Part shown: piece by piece, positions 1 to 7,613 of the stretch
Layout of the letters: each line of letters starts with the position of its first letter
Numbering within the stretch: position 1 is the stretch's first letter
NCBI GenBank assembly: GCA_017450695.1
Contig: JAFSTA010000034.1
Span: 1 to 36,766 of the forward strand
DNA length: 36,766 bases
Direction of reading: 5' to 3'
DNA from: Kiritimatiellia bacterium
GTDB taxonomy: Bacteria > Verrucomicrobiota > Kiritimatiellia > RFP12 > UBA1067
The notes under the pieces: generated by a model
What the model was told of the DNA's origin: nothing
Databases searched by the model: none
Seen by the model: only the letters and a program-made list of their open reading frames with translations
Translations under genes and position numbers: made by a program

Positions 1-1196
1 GAATCCTTGGAGGACATGACATTGTTAGCCTCGAGAATTGCCTGTCCGAAGGAATGAAGACTCAGGTGCGCCTCGAAGTTTGTAAAGATGTAGTCGTAGA
101 GATCATGTAGGCCGACAAATCCATCGAAATCTTCAGATGAGCAGATGTCCGACAGGCTCTTGGGTTCATTGCCTGCAAGATAGGAAAACACTGAACGCTC
201 ATTCTGTCCAAGCCGCCGAAAGAGAACGGGAAGCGCGGCCAACGCCAGAGGATGCAACGGGTATGCCATGCGCGCATACTTCGCAAAATCTTCTTCCGAC
301 AGACCGACCTTGCGCGGCACGCCAAGCTGAACGGCCTTTTTCAATATGCGCTCTTCGCCCGCCGAAAGGCGCTTGTTGGAATTGATGGCCTCCGCTATCA
401 GTCGTATCTGAGAATCTGGCGTTTCAGTGAATACGATAGGATCGAACCGTCCCTCAATCTTGCTGAATTCCCGTCTGAGGGCTGGATCAGAGGCCGCATA
501 GTCTCCAACGCCCTGATGGAGGATCCCAAGCAACGCCAACCCGGTCTCGCCGCTACGAGCTGCGGCCTCGGCCAGGTCCTGAAGGAGAGAGGCGTCTGTT
601 TCACCTGGATGTATGCGGGCGTTTTCAAAGACACGTCCAAACTCATCTACGATGAACAACACCCCGCAATACCCTGCCTTTCGGAAGGCTTTGGAAATGT
701 CTTCGATAAGTCGCATGGCATCGCGCGCGTCGCGCGCCTTGCGCAACCGTGCAACGAGAGGCGCGATAGACCTTGGCAAAGTGCCGGTGAATGATTCGAC
801 CGCATCGGCAAGGATTTCGGGTACGGACTGCCGCATGGATGCCGTTGCGACAAGACACGCAAACCCACATTTGGATTTCTTAGGCCATGCCACATTGCGG
901 AACTTCTTTGCGAGATCGCCATCCGCCTCGCGAAGCATCTTCCATGCTTCGTCATCCTGACTTAAAAGCAAGTGAAAAAGGAAGAGCGCGAAAGACGACT
1001 TGCCCGACCCGTAAGGTCCTGTAAGCGTGAATGCCCGATCGGTCCGCAAACCAGACAATCCGCTCCCAATCCGAGCGAGAGCCTGTCGGGCGGATGCCGT
1101 GACGATATAGCCGTCAAGTCCTTTGCCAGATACGCTGTCTCGGGCAAGATTAACTGAACGCAGAAAACGCCGGGAGATGGTCAAACCTTTGTCCAT
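1..1196 (-). CDS. P-loop ATPase, C-terminus cut by window edge
   Basis: The reading frame is open from the ATG at 1196 to the window edge, giving 398 codons without a stop; the C-terminal part lies outside. Residues 60-68 read GPYGSGKSS, a Walker A P-loop, and 179-187 read VLFIVDEFG, a Walker B strand with catalytic Asp-Glu. This is the layout of a large AAA/STAND-like ATPase. The start follows the stop of the DUF4007 gene by two bases (TGATCATG), so the two are almost certainly translationally coupled. ATPases of this kind beside DUF4007 genes are often found in defence-type or DNA-modification gene sets, but no modification enzyme is visible here because the operon continues off the window. 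The ATPase call is firm; the biological role is inferred and weak. Confidence 0.85.
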   Translation of the reverse strand, partial: MDKGLTISRRFLRSVNLARDSVSGKGLDGYIVTASARQALARIGSGLSGLRTDRAFTLTGPYGSGKSSFALFLFHLLLSQDDEAWKMLREADGDLAKKFRNVAWPKKSKCGFACLVATASMRQSVPEILADAVESFTGTLPRSIAPLVARLRKARDARDAMRLIEDISKAFRKAGYCGVLFIVDEFGRVFENARIHPGETDASLLQDLAEAAARSGETGLALLGILHQGVGDYAASDPALRREFSKIEGRFDPIVFTETPDSQIRLIAEAINSNKRLSAGEERILKKAVQLGVPRKVGLSEEDFAKYARMAYPLHPLALAALPVLFRRLGQNERSVFSYLAGNEPKSLSDICSSEDFDGFVGLHDLYDYIFTNFEAHLSLHSFGQAILEANNVMSSKD

Positions 1197-1198
1197 GA

Positions 1199-2101
1199 TC
1201 AAGCCCTCCTCCCGTAATAACGGTTCAAGGCCCCCTTGACATCCTCTGCCAACGTAAGCCGATCACCGCTGTATTGAACGGTTGCCAATCCTGCGGTATC
1301 AGAATAAGTCAATCTGCTCCGTCGATCATCCCCAAGGGAAAGAACCGCGTCAACCAACGCACCTTGATTCAACTTGAACACCTGTCCAGGCGATTTCGGA
1401 TCGAACAAAAGTCGAACAAGAGAAACATTCAAATCGCCAATGGATTCCATGTAGCGCAAAATGGCGTATCCAATCAACGCATCCGGAAGATTGTGCTTCT
1501 TGCCAATATTGAGCCGATATAACCCGGCATCACTTGTTGACTGTATAAGACGAAGCGCAAGAAAAGGAGAATCGAACGACTCCTCTCCGCCAGCGCTCCG
1601 AGTCCCTGCGTATGTGCGGATAAAGCAATCCACGTCACGTTCCAGCGTCTTGTCGGAGATGGACTGCCCCTTGTCAGAAAGTCGCCGAACGATGAACGAT
1701 GTCATCTCATCTTTTCTGAACTCCGGCTTGTTGTAATGGTTGAAAACAATGCTCCACGTTGATTCAGGCGCATCGACCACCATTTTATAGTGCAAAAGCC
1801 ATAGCGATGCATCATCCTCAAGATACGGATCAGCTCCTTGCCCGTTCCCATCGCCGAACAGAAACCGGCCCAGGTCGGTGAGACGCATCGTGCTCGCAGC
1901 CTCTGCATCTTCGATTAGACCTGTCTGCTGACACCAGTACTTGATGCTTTCCACCATGTTCTTCCCGACGCCAAGTCGCACAACCGCGTCATTGTCAAGA
2001 AAGCCATGCGGATTGTTCAATATCAGATTGACGCCTTTCTCCAGCCATCCGTTCCTGGCGACAAACGTCTGATGCCCCGAAAACCTGTATCGGACACCCA
2101 C
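1199..2101 (-). CDS. DUF4007 family protein
   Basis: A 300-residue protein that begins with a GTG at 2101. The N-terminal pattern FSGHQTF...NGWLEKG (residues 7-21) is the hallmark of DUF4007, a family of unknown biochemical function that recurs beside P-loop ATPases and sulfur-transfer or restriction-type genes. No signal peptide or membrane segment is seen. An AAGGAAGGG stretch at 2132-2140 is too far upstream to be an ideal ribosome site for GTG 2101; the frame is open back to a stop at 2141-2143, so a non-ATG start slightly upstream is possible. The gene begins 42 bases after the encoded CCA of tRNA-Pro with no obvious promoter between, so read-through from the tRNA promoter is plausible. 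The downstream ATPase starts two bases after its stop. Confidence 0.8.
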   Translation of the reverse strand: MGVRYRFSGHQTFVARNGWLEKGVNLILNNPHGFLDNDAVVRLGVGKNMVESIKYWCQQTGLIEDAEAASTMRLTDLGRFLFGDGNGQGADPYLEDDASLWLLHYKMVVDAPESTWSIVFNHYNKPEFRKDEMTSFIVRRLSDKGQSISDKTLERDVDCFIRTYAGTRSAGGEESFDSPFLALRLIQSTSDAGLYRLNIGKKHNLPDALIGYAILRYMESIGDLNVSLVRLLFDPKSPGQVFKLNQGALVDAVLSLGDDRRSRLTYSDTAGLATVQYSGDRLTLAEDVKGALNRYYGRRA

Positions 2102-2143
2102 GATCTTTGCGCTTCTCTTCAGTTCTTCTACCCTTCCTTTTTA

Positions 2144-2220
2144 TGGTCGGGGCGGCGGGATTTGAACCCACGACAACCTGCGCCCAAGGCAGGTGCGCTA
2201 CCAGACTGCGCTACGCCCCG
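2144..2220 (-). tRNA. tRNA-Pro (anticodon TGG)
   Basis: A 77-base cloverleaf on the minus strand. Acceptor arms CGGGGCG (2214-2220) and CGCCCCG (2148-2154) pair perfectly, the discriminator is A (2147), and CCA is encoded (2144-2146). The anticodon stem CCTGC/GCAGG encloses loop CTTGGGC, giving anticodon TGG for proline. The T arm carries the usual GGTTCAAATCC pattern. A sigma70-type promoter lies immediately upstream. The 3' end faces the DUF4007/ATPase genes, an arrangement typical of islands inserted at tRNA genes, although no duplicated attachment site is visible inside the window. Confidence 0.95.
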
Positions 2221-2235
2221 TAAAAAATTGCGGTC

Positions 2236-2264
2236 AGTATAGCGAATCCCTCGGGAAAAATCAA
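2236..2264 (-). promoter_or_regulatory. sigma70-type promoter of tRNA-Pro
   Basis: On the minus strand TTGATT (2259-2264) and TATACT (2236-2241) are separated by exactly 17 bases. The -10 element ends 15 bases before the tRNA 5' end, a normal distance for a tRNA gene. Confidence 0.75.
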
Positions 2265-2343
2265 TCGGATTTTCCAAATGGGGTGGAGACGGAGACGGGG
2301 AGACTGTAAAACCGTCTAGCCAGATGTACGTGTTCAGTAATAC

Positions 2344-2640
2344 GGTCGCGACGGGGCGCGACCCTGTTCTGCGTGAGGCAAAAAAACTATACCCCGCGAA
2401 GCGGCAGGAGTGCCGCTTCCCCGAATACCCAGCCCAGAACTCAGAAACGCAGCCTAAGCGGTCGCGACGGGGCGCGACCCGGAATAGCGTGGGGAACAAA
2501 CTAGTCCCCGAAAAGCGACAGGAGTGTCGCTTCACCGAATGTCTAGCCCTGAACTCAGAAACGCAGAGCCTAAGCGGTCGCGATCCATCCTACGCAAGGC
2601 TACGGAGGACAGGCGAGCGCGCCCCACCCCTGCGTGAGGA
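2344..2640. repeat. 116-bp tandem repeat built from two hairpin families
   Basis: Two units start at 2344 and 2460 and a diverged third at 2576, all with a 116-bp period. Each full unit opens with the hairpin GGTCGCG/CGCGACC (loop ACGGGG; 2344-2363 and 2460-2479). It then carries a GGAG-loop hairpin (2398-2419 and 2513-2532), followed by a conserved tail containing GAACTCAGAAACGCAG and CCTAAGC. The GGAG-loop stems differ by one compensated pair: GCGGCA/TGCCGC in unit 1 and GCGACA/TGTCGC in unit 2. In the third unit the short loop is replaced by about 35 bases also found at 9648 and 19880. No coding frame with gene-like features is present. Confidence 0.85.
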
Positions 2641-2691
2641 AATGAAACGGCGGACACACGACAGGCAACACGTGCCTTGAAGCGTTGTTGG

Positions 2692-2720
2692 TTGTTTTGG
2701 GTCGGGATTTTTGCTATACT
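2692..2720 (+). promoter_or_regulatory. sigma70-type promoter of the HAD phosphatase gene
   Basis: TTGTTT (2692-2697), a 17-base spacer, and an extended -10 TGC-TATACT (2715-2720). It lies 35 bases before the chosen ATG at 2755. Confidence 0.65.
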
Positions 2721-2754
2721 CATTTCCCGTTACGGGTTCAAGAAAGGCGGAACG

Positions 2755-3642
2755 ATGAAAAGATTGGTTGGGATTGGATTGTTGATCGTCGGTATGGCTG
2801 GCGGTTCGTTTGCGGCGGAGTCTCATGCGGATCAAGTGATTGCCACGATCTTGGAGAACGTGAAGAAAATCAAGGAGGTGGTTCCGGATGCCGTCCCGAT
2901 GGCGTTCTGGGATTTCGACGGCACGATTCTCAAGGGCGATGTGACGACGGGACTGAAGGAAAGCGGACAGGTACGGTACGCCGGCATGGCAGAACTGGCG
3001 ATCCGCAATGAATTCTCGCCGTACTACAAGGGAGAGAAGGGCGTTGAAGAGTTTACGCGCCGCGATTATCCGCATCTCCGGAGTCTCGCCAGGTGGTTGG
3101 CCTATCCGCTGAATGCCCAGATCCTGTGTGGTACGCGCGCGGCTACAATCGACGCGTTCTGCATTCGGCAGTTCGACGAGTCTTTCGCCGCCTGGTATTT
3201 CTCGTCCTCCGTCCGTATTCTCCGCGCGTTGGAGGAGGCGGGTGTTGAAAACCACATCCTTTCCGCCAGCCCCGAACTCTTCGTTCTCGCGGCCCGCAAG
3301 ACGCTAGGGATTCCCGCCGACCGTTTCAATGGGATTCGGGTTGCAATCGACGGCGGCGTAGTCACCGAACGGATCGAGTATCCCCTGCCCTCCGAAGGAG
3401 GCAAAACGGAAATCCTGCAACGCATCGTGCGTTCCACACCGCACGGTTATGCGGTCGCGGCGTTCGGGAACAGTTATGCGATCGATGCTGACTTCTTGCG
3501 GTATGTCGTTACGCAGCCACCGTTGCCGAACGGCGCGAAGGGTACGTCTATGATGATCAACGGCGGGAATCCGCCCCCTGCCTACGAAGGGCTTTTCCTG
3601 TGCGTCCAGCAGGATGACGTGGTCGGTCCCGCCAACAAATAA
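2755..3642 (+). CDS. exported HAD-superfamily phosphatase
   Basis: A 295-residue haloacid-dehalogenase phosphohydrolase related to phosphoserine-phosphatase-like enzymes. Motif I is DFDGT (nucleophile Asp53, general acid Asp55). Motif II is the Ser of ILSASPE, motif III is the Lys of GGKTEIL, and motif IV is GNSYAIDAD. Residues 1-20 (MKRLVGIGLL...GGSFA) form a signal peptide, so it probably acts in the periplasm. ATG 2755 is preferred over the in-frame ATG at 2677 because it follows AAAGGCGG at a good distance and starts the signal peptide. The DUF262-like/AlbA_2 gene follows after nine bases and is probably co-transcribed. The physiological substrate cannot be told from sequence. Confidence 0.8.
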   Translation: MKRLVGIGLLIVGMAGGSFAAESHADQVIATILENVKKIKEVVPDAVPMAFWDFDGTILKGDVTTGLKESGQVRYAGMAELAIRNEFSPYYKGEKGVEEFTRRDYPHLRSLARWLAYPLNAQILCGTRAATIDAFCIRQFDESFAAWYFSSSVRILRALEEAGVENHILSASPELFVLAARKTLGIPADRFNGIRVAIDGGVVTERIEYPLPSEGGKTEILQRIVRSTPHGYAVAAFGNSYAIDADFLRYVVTQPPLPNGAKGTSMMINGGNPPPAYEGLFLCVQQDDVVGPANK

Positions 3643-3651
3643 CGGTTCGTT

Positions 3652-4782
3652 ATGCAAGCGAGAGAAATCCAGATTCAGCAGTTGTTCCAAGGGGATGTGG
3701 TGTATGTCACGCCGTCCTTCCACCGCCCCTACCGTTGGGTGGACGGTGTGGGCGAGCGGATTCTGCGTATCCTTCTAACCGATCCCCCGCAACCGTTGTT
3801 CATGGGGGCGCTGGTGACGCTCGACCTCGGCATCCAGTCGTCGGGCTACCGTAAGGGATTGCTGATCGACGGCAACCACCGGTTGCTGACCGTGCTGATG
3901 CTGCTGCTCGCCCTGCGCGACCGCATCCGTCCGTTCGACGCGAAGACGGCGGACCGGATCGAACGCGCCTGCCTAATCAACGCGAAGCCTCCCCTGCAAA
4001 AGAACATCCTCACGCCGAAAGACCGCAGTGTCTTCGAGGCGCTCGTCTTCTCCTCTTCCACCCCGTCGTCGGGACATCCGCTGGAACAGGTCTATCGGAT
4101 GGGGCAGGAGGCGTTCCAGGCATTGAAGCCGCACCGGCTGACGGAACTGGCGGAACGGTTGCTGACGCACGCGACCTTCGTCGAACTGGCGCTCGCAAAG
4201 GGTGAGGATCCCTACCCGGTTTTCAAGCTGTTCAACAGCGGGAACGATGCGTTCGCGAAGGCGGGGCTGGACGCCTACACGCAGTTCTCCCACGATCCGG
4301 AACTGATGGAGATGATCGCGGGCGGCGAGTCGCAGGAGGTGGAGTTCAAGTGCAAGACGGTCCTGCAGGGAAAGCAGCCCGGTGACGCGCCTTCGGGCGT
4401 GTATTCCGTCGTCAAGGCGGTGGCGGGTTTCCTGAACAGCACGACGGGCGGCATCCTGTTGATCGGCGTGGAGGACGACGGACGCATCTGCGGAGTGGAA
4501 CGCGAGTACGCGCTGGTCGATCGGGGCAAGTCGAACTGGGACGGTTACCAGCTCTACCTGGCGAATATGCTACGCACCAAGCTGAACGGCAAAAACGCGT
4601 TCCTCCACTACGCGATCGAACGCCGCTCGGCGCGTCACCACGACGTCTGCCTGATCCGGATCAGCCCGGCGGAAGAACCGGTCTATCTGGAAAAGCACCT
4701 GTACGTGCGAACGAACAACCAGACCGTGGAAATGCTCGGCCCCGATCTGGTGAATTATGTGAAAGCTCGTTTTTCCTCTTGA
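3652..4782 (+). CDS. DUF262-like / AlbA_2 (Schlafen-type) fusion protein
   Basis: A 376-residue protein with two recognisable halves. Residues 1-215 resemble a compact DUF262 (ParB/Srx-like) domain: LIDGNHRLLTVL (71-82) matches the family's DGQQRLTTL motif and VFKLFNSGNDAF (190-201) matches its FxxLNsxG motif. Residues 218-350 fit AlbA_2, the Schlafen-type nucleic-acid-binding domain: ESQEVEFK (226-233), GFLNSTTGGILLIGVEDDG (259-277) and a C-terminal VYLEKHLYVRTNNQT segment. DUF262 proteins often act in restriction of foreign DNA, and AlbA_2 proteins as regulators or RNases. The join of both in one short chain is uncommon, and Gln-Gln of the DUF262 motif is replaced by Asn-His. No strong ribosome site is visible before ATG 3652. 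The domain calls are good; the function is unknown. Confidence 0.7.
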   Translation: MQAREIQIQQLFQGDVVYVTPSFHRPYRWVDGVGERILRILLTDPPQPLFMGALVTLDLGIQSSGYRKGLLIDGNHRLLTVLMLLLALRDRIRPFDAKTADRIERACLINAKPPLQKNILTPKDRSVFEALVFSSSTPSSGHPLEQVYRMGQEAFQALKPHRLTELAERLLTHATFVELALAKGEDPYPVFKLFNSGNDAFAKAGLDAYTQFSHDPELMEMIAGGESQEVEFKCKTVLQGKQPGDAPSGVYSVVKAVAGFLNSTTGGILLIGVEDDGRICGVEREYALVDRGKSNWDGYQLYLANMLRTKLNGKNAFLHYAIERRSARHHDVCLIRISPAEEPVYLEKHLYVRTNNQTVEMLGPDLVNYVKARFSS

Positions 4783-4808
4783 CCCCCTTCGGGGTTCAAT
4801 GGGATACT
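4779..4808 (+). promoter_or_regulatory. candidate promoter of the eda-ACP-ketosynthase operon
   Basis: TTGACC (4779-4784), an 18-base spacer and GATACT (4803-4808), 36 bases before the eda ATG. The -35 overlaps the previous stop codon. The spacer holds a CCCC/GGGG hairpin with loop TTC (4784-4794), which has no T-run and is a poor terminator. Confidence 0.45.
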
Positions 4809-4844
4809 TACCGCGGTTTTGATTTGTGAGAAAAGGAGAAAACA

Positions 4845-5501
4845 ATGTCGTCTTCTGTTTTGGATTCGATGGCCCAGGCCGGAATCGTGCCGGTGATTGC
4901 GATTGATTCGCTTGACCATGCGCTGCCGTTGGCGGACGCGCTGCTGGCGGGCGGTTTGAATGCGGTGGAGATCACCTTCCGCACGAAGGCCGCCGCCGAG
5001 GTGATTCGGAAACTGTCGGCGGAACGCCCGCAACTGATTACCGGGGCGGGCACCGTGTTGTCTCCCGAAACCCTCGAACTCGCCGTCTCGTGCGGAGCCA
5101 AGTTCGCCGTCGCGCCGGGACTCAACCCGCGCGTGGTGCAGGCCGCGAAGGATTCGGGATTGCCCTTCATCCCGGGCGTGGCAACCCCGTCGGACATTGA
5201 GCGCGGACTGGAACTGGGATGCCGCATTCTGAAGTTCTTCCCCGCAGAAGCGCTGGGGGGCGTCTCGCTCCTCTCCGCCTTCGCCGGACCGTACAAGCAC
5301 ACGGGCGTGCGGTTCATGCCGACGGGGGGCGTGAAGACATCGAATCTCGCCGACTACCTCGCCCTTCCGATCGTCGCCTGTGTAGGCGGCACCTGGATCG
5401 CGAAAGCCACAGACATGGCGGAAGGGAAATGGGCTGAAATCACGCAGCGTTGCCGCGACGCCGTTTCCCTCGTCGCGCAGATTCGCGGAGGGACGAAATG
5501 A
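4845..5501 (+). CDS. eda: KDPG/KHG aldolase
   Basis: Bifunctional 2-dehydro-3-deoxy-phosphogluconate / 4-hydroxy-2-oxoglutarate aldolase of 218 residues, a normal length. It cleaves KDPG to pyruvate and glyceraldehyde-3-phosphate in the Entner-Doudoroff and uronate pathways in the cytoplasm. Expected residues are present: Glu42 and Arg46 in VEITFRT, Lys130 (Schiff base) in LKFFPAE, plus TGAGTV (66-71), FIPGVATPSD and MPTGGV for phosphate binding. ATG 4845 follows AAAGGAGAAAACA. Its stop overlaps the next ATG (ATGA at 5498-5501), so it heads the ACP/ketosynthase operon even though its reaction has no obvious link to acyl chemistry. A role in supplying pyruvate or triose to that pathway would be speculation. 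Confidence 0.93.
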   Translation: MSSSVLDSMAQAGIVPVIAIDSLDHALPLADALLAGGLNAVEITFRTKAAAEVIRKLSAERPQLITGAGTVLSPETLELAVSCGAKFAVAPGLNPRVVQAAKDSGLPFIPGVATPSDIERGLELGCRILKFFPAEALGGVSLLSAFAGPYKHTGVRFMPTGGVKTSNLADYLALPIVACVGGTWIAKATDMAEGKWAEITQRCRDAVSLVAQIRGGTK

Positions 5502-5767
5502 ACCGGGACGAACTGAAGCGGCAGCTCAAGGAATTCATCATCGAACGGCTCTCCCTGGAATCCGTCACGCCGGAATCCATTGATGATGACGCGCCCCTGT
5601 TCGGTGACGGACTGCAACTCGATTCGCTGGACGCCGTGGAGATCATCGTGATCCTCCAGCGGAAGTTCCATTGCGATGTGAAGCAGATCAAGAAGGGAAG
5701 CGAGATCTTCCGGTCGATCAACGCCCTCGCCGATTTCATCGAGTCGCAACAACATTCGGAACCCTGA
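5498..5767 (+). CDS. acyl carrier protein 1
   Basis: An 89-residue carrier protein. LQLDSLDAVEI contains the DSL motif whose serine would receive the 4'-phosphopantetheine arm; the helix after it is the usual recognition helix. The N-terminus is acidic and helical, as in type II ACPs, and the protein is cytosolic. Its ATG overlaps the eda stop by four bases (ATGA), and the ketosynthase GTG starts three bases after its own stop, so eda, this ACP and the ketosynthase are translationally coupled. It is diverged from the ordinary fatty-acid ACP and probably dedicated to this cluster. Confidence 0.87.
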   Translation: MNRDELKRQLKEFIIERLSLESVTPESIDDDAPLFGDGLQLDSLDAVEIIVILQRKFHCDVKQIKKGSEIFRSINALADFIESQQHSEP

Positions 5768-5770
5768 ACG

Positions 5771-7357
5771 GTGGCTGATTCCCCCTCCCTTCCTTTCATC
5801 AGCGGAATGGCGAAACTCACGGCGGATTCCGTCGTCCGCACCTTCTTCCATCCCGCCTGGACGAAGCCGGTGTTCTCCGTTTCGGGCGAGACGGAGAACC
5901 GTCCCGATCTCCGTACGCTGCATCTTCTGGCGCAGGCGGTGGATCGTGCGCTGGCGCAGGCGGGGCTTTCTCCCGGCGCGCTTCGAACGATGCACGTGGG
6001 CGTCTGCCTCGGCACGACGGTCGGATGCCAGTTCTGCACGGTGTTGAACGACCTTCGCCCCACGCCCGCATACGGACGCTTTTTGGAGACGGGAACGGCG
6101 GATCCGCAGGAAGGGGCGGATTTCCTCTCGCGCAATCCGGCGGAGTGGATCGCGCACTGGTTGGGTTTGCCCGAAGACGCCCCCGCCGTCTGTGTGACGA
6201 ACGCCTGTTCCTCCGGTTCGGACGCCATCGGGGTTGCCTCCTTTTGGATTCGGAACGGATGTTGCGACCTTGTAATCGCGGGCGGATGCGACTCGCTCAG
6301 TGCCATCCCCTACTCCGGCTTCTCCGCGCTCGGCGTGTATAGCGACGATCCGTGTAAACCGTTCGCGGAGGATCGCGACGGGCTGACGCTCGGCGAAGGA
6401 GCGGGGATTCTCATTCTGGAGACGGCGGAATCGCTGCGTGTGCGCGGCATCTCTCGTTCCCTCGCCGTGTTGGGGTACGGCTCCAACTGCGACGCCTATC
6501 ATCTCACCGCACCCGATCCTTCTGGAGATGGTCTGCGTCGTGCCGTTCTCTCCGCGCTGACGGAAGCGGGAGTCTCCCCTTCGCAAATCACCGCAATCAA
6601 TCCGCACGGCACCGCGACACGCGACAACGATGCGGTCGAGCAACAGGTTCTCGGCGAACTCTTCCCGGCTTCCCGAATCCTCCCCACGAAAGACAAGACG
6701 GGACACACGCTCGGCGCGGCGGGCGCAATCGAGGCGGTCTTCGCCGCAGAGTTGGCGCGGGACGGCGGTACGGTCCTCTCGACCTCCCTCGCGTTCGGCG
6801 GCTCCAACGCCGCGCTCGTGATCGGTTCCGCAGACCTGCCGCGCACACCGCGCACCGGCGGATACGCGCCCGCCGACACGCCCTACGAGAAACCGACACC
6901 GGGGAAGGCCACGCCGCGCCGTGCCAGCGGATTCGCGAAGCTGGCCGTGGAAGGAGTCTGCCAAGCCGCGCAGGAGATACCGGAGGGAATCGCGCGGACG
7001 CGCGTCGGGTTGATTCTCGCCACCTCGTTCGGGGCGCACCGCGAAACCTTCGCGTTCGCCGACGAACTGCTGGAGGCCCCTGAGCTGCCGCCTTCCCCGC
7101 TGCGGTTCTCGCACACCGTCCACAACGCGGCTGCGGCCTACGCCACCATCGCCGCCGGAATCCACGGTCCCTGCCTCACGCTGTGCGCGTTCCGAAACGT
7201 GCGGGAACGGGCGGAAGAGTTGGCGCGTTGCTGGATCGACAACGGTTTTGCCGACGCGGTTGTGGTCGGTCAGGTCGATGAAGTGTCTTCCCCGTTGGTT
7301 TGTTTTGTACCGACGCTTGAAAATGTGGTACAATTTGCCGTCATTGCAAGGAGATGA
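5771..7357 (+). CDS. beta-ketoacyl synthase fused to a chain-length-factor-like domain
   Basis: A 528-residue condensing enzyme starting at GTG 5771. The thiolase-fold ketosynthase spans about residues 10-355 with Cys146 in NACSSGSDA, His279 in NPHGTATRDND, Lys307 and His312 in KDKTGHTLGA, and a glycine-rich FGGSNAALV end. These are the Cys-His-His residues of an elongating KAS. About residues 370-528 resemble the Ketoacyl-synt_2 (chain-length-factor-like) family, with RFSHTVHNAAAAYATIA and GIHGPCLTLCAF, and lack an obvious catalytic set of their own. Separate KS and CLF proteins occur in aryl-polyene and type II polyketide sets; here they are one chain. ACPs lie on both sides. No ketoreductase or dehydratase is in the window, so reduction would need enzymes from elsewhere. 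Confidence 0.85.
   Translation: MADSPSLPFISGMAKLTADSVVRTFFHPAWTKPVFSVSGETENRPDLRTLHLLAQAVDRALAQAGLSPGALRTMHVGVCLGTTVGCQFCTVLNDLRPTPAYGRFLETGTADPQEGADFLSRNPAEWIAHWLGLPEDAPAVCVTNACSSGSDAIGVASFWIRNGCCDLVIAGGCDSLSAIPYSGFSALGVYSDDPCKPFAEDRDGLTLGEGAGILILETAESLRVRGISRSLAVLGYGSNCDAYHLTAPDPSGDGLRRAVLSALTEAGVSPSQITAINPHGTATRDNDAVEQQVLGELFPASRILPTKDKTGHTLGAAGAIEAVFAAELARDGGTVLSTSLAFGGSNAALVIGSADLPRTPRTGGYAPADTPYEKPTPGKATPRRASGFAKLAVEGVCQAAQEIPEGIARTRVGLILATSFGAHRETFAFADELLEAPELPPSPLRFSHTVHNAAAAYATIAAGIHGPCLTLCAFRNVRERAEELARCWIDNGFADAVVVGQVDEVSSPLVCFVPTLENVVQFAVIARR
7305..7334 (+). promoter_or_regulatory. candidate internal promoter before the second ACP
   Basis: TTGTAC (7305-7310), an 18-base spacer and an extended -10 TGG-TACAAT (7329-7334), inside the end of the ketosynthase gene and 24 bases before the ACP ATG. 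It could let the distal genes be expressed separately. Confidence 0.45.
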
Positions 7358-7358
7358 G

Positions 7359-7613
7359 ATGAACAACGAAATTGTAGAGAGAGTCAACCAGATTTTCAAC
7401 GAGACGTTTGAAATCCCCCGCGAGAAGCTTTTGCCGGAGAGCAAGCTGTTTGACGATCTCGGTCTGGACTCGCTGGACGCCGTGGATCTGGTCGTGGCGC
7501 TGAAGGAGGAATGCGGGATCGACCTGCGCAAGGATCCCCGAATCCGCAAGATTGTGACGATGGCGGATGTGTACGAGTTGGTGGATTGCGTACTGAAAGA
7601 AAAAGCCGGTTGA
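7359..7613 (+). CDS. acyl carrier protein 2
   Basis: An 84-residue acyl carrier protein. DDLGLDSLDAVDLVVAL contains the phosphopantetheine serine in DSL and is closer to canonical ACP than the first one in the operon. ATG 7359 is chosen because AAGGAG (7348-7353) lies five bases upstream and it starts just after the ketosynthase stop. Two distinct ACPs around a condensing enzyme suggest separate starter and extender or donor and acceptor carriers, as in aryl-polyene-type pathways. Its stop overlaps the TTG start of the acyltransferase (TTGA). Confidence 0.9.
   Translation: MNNEIVERVNQIFNETFEIPREKLLPESKLFDDLGLDSLDAVDLVVALKEECGIDLRKDPRIRKIVTMADVYELVDCVLKEKAG

Noticed and set aside
2128-2535. 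Minus-strand frame of 135 codons
   Set aside because: It runs through tRNA-Pro and the 116-bp repeats and cannot be a gene.
4784-4794. Terminator after the DUF262-like/AlbA_2 gene
   Set aside because: The CCCC/GGGG hairpin has no following T-run and lies in the spacer of a plausible promoter.
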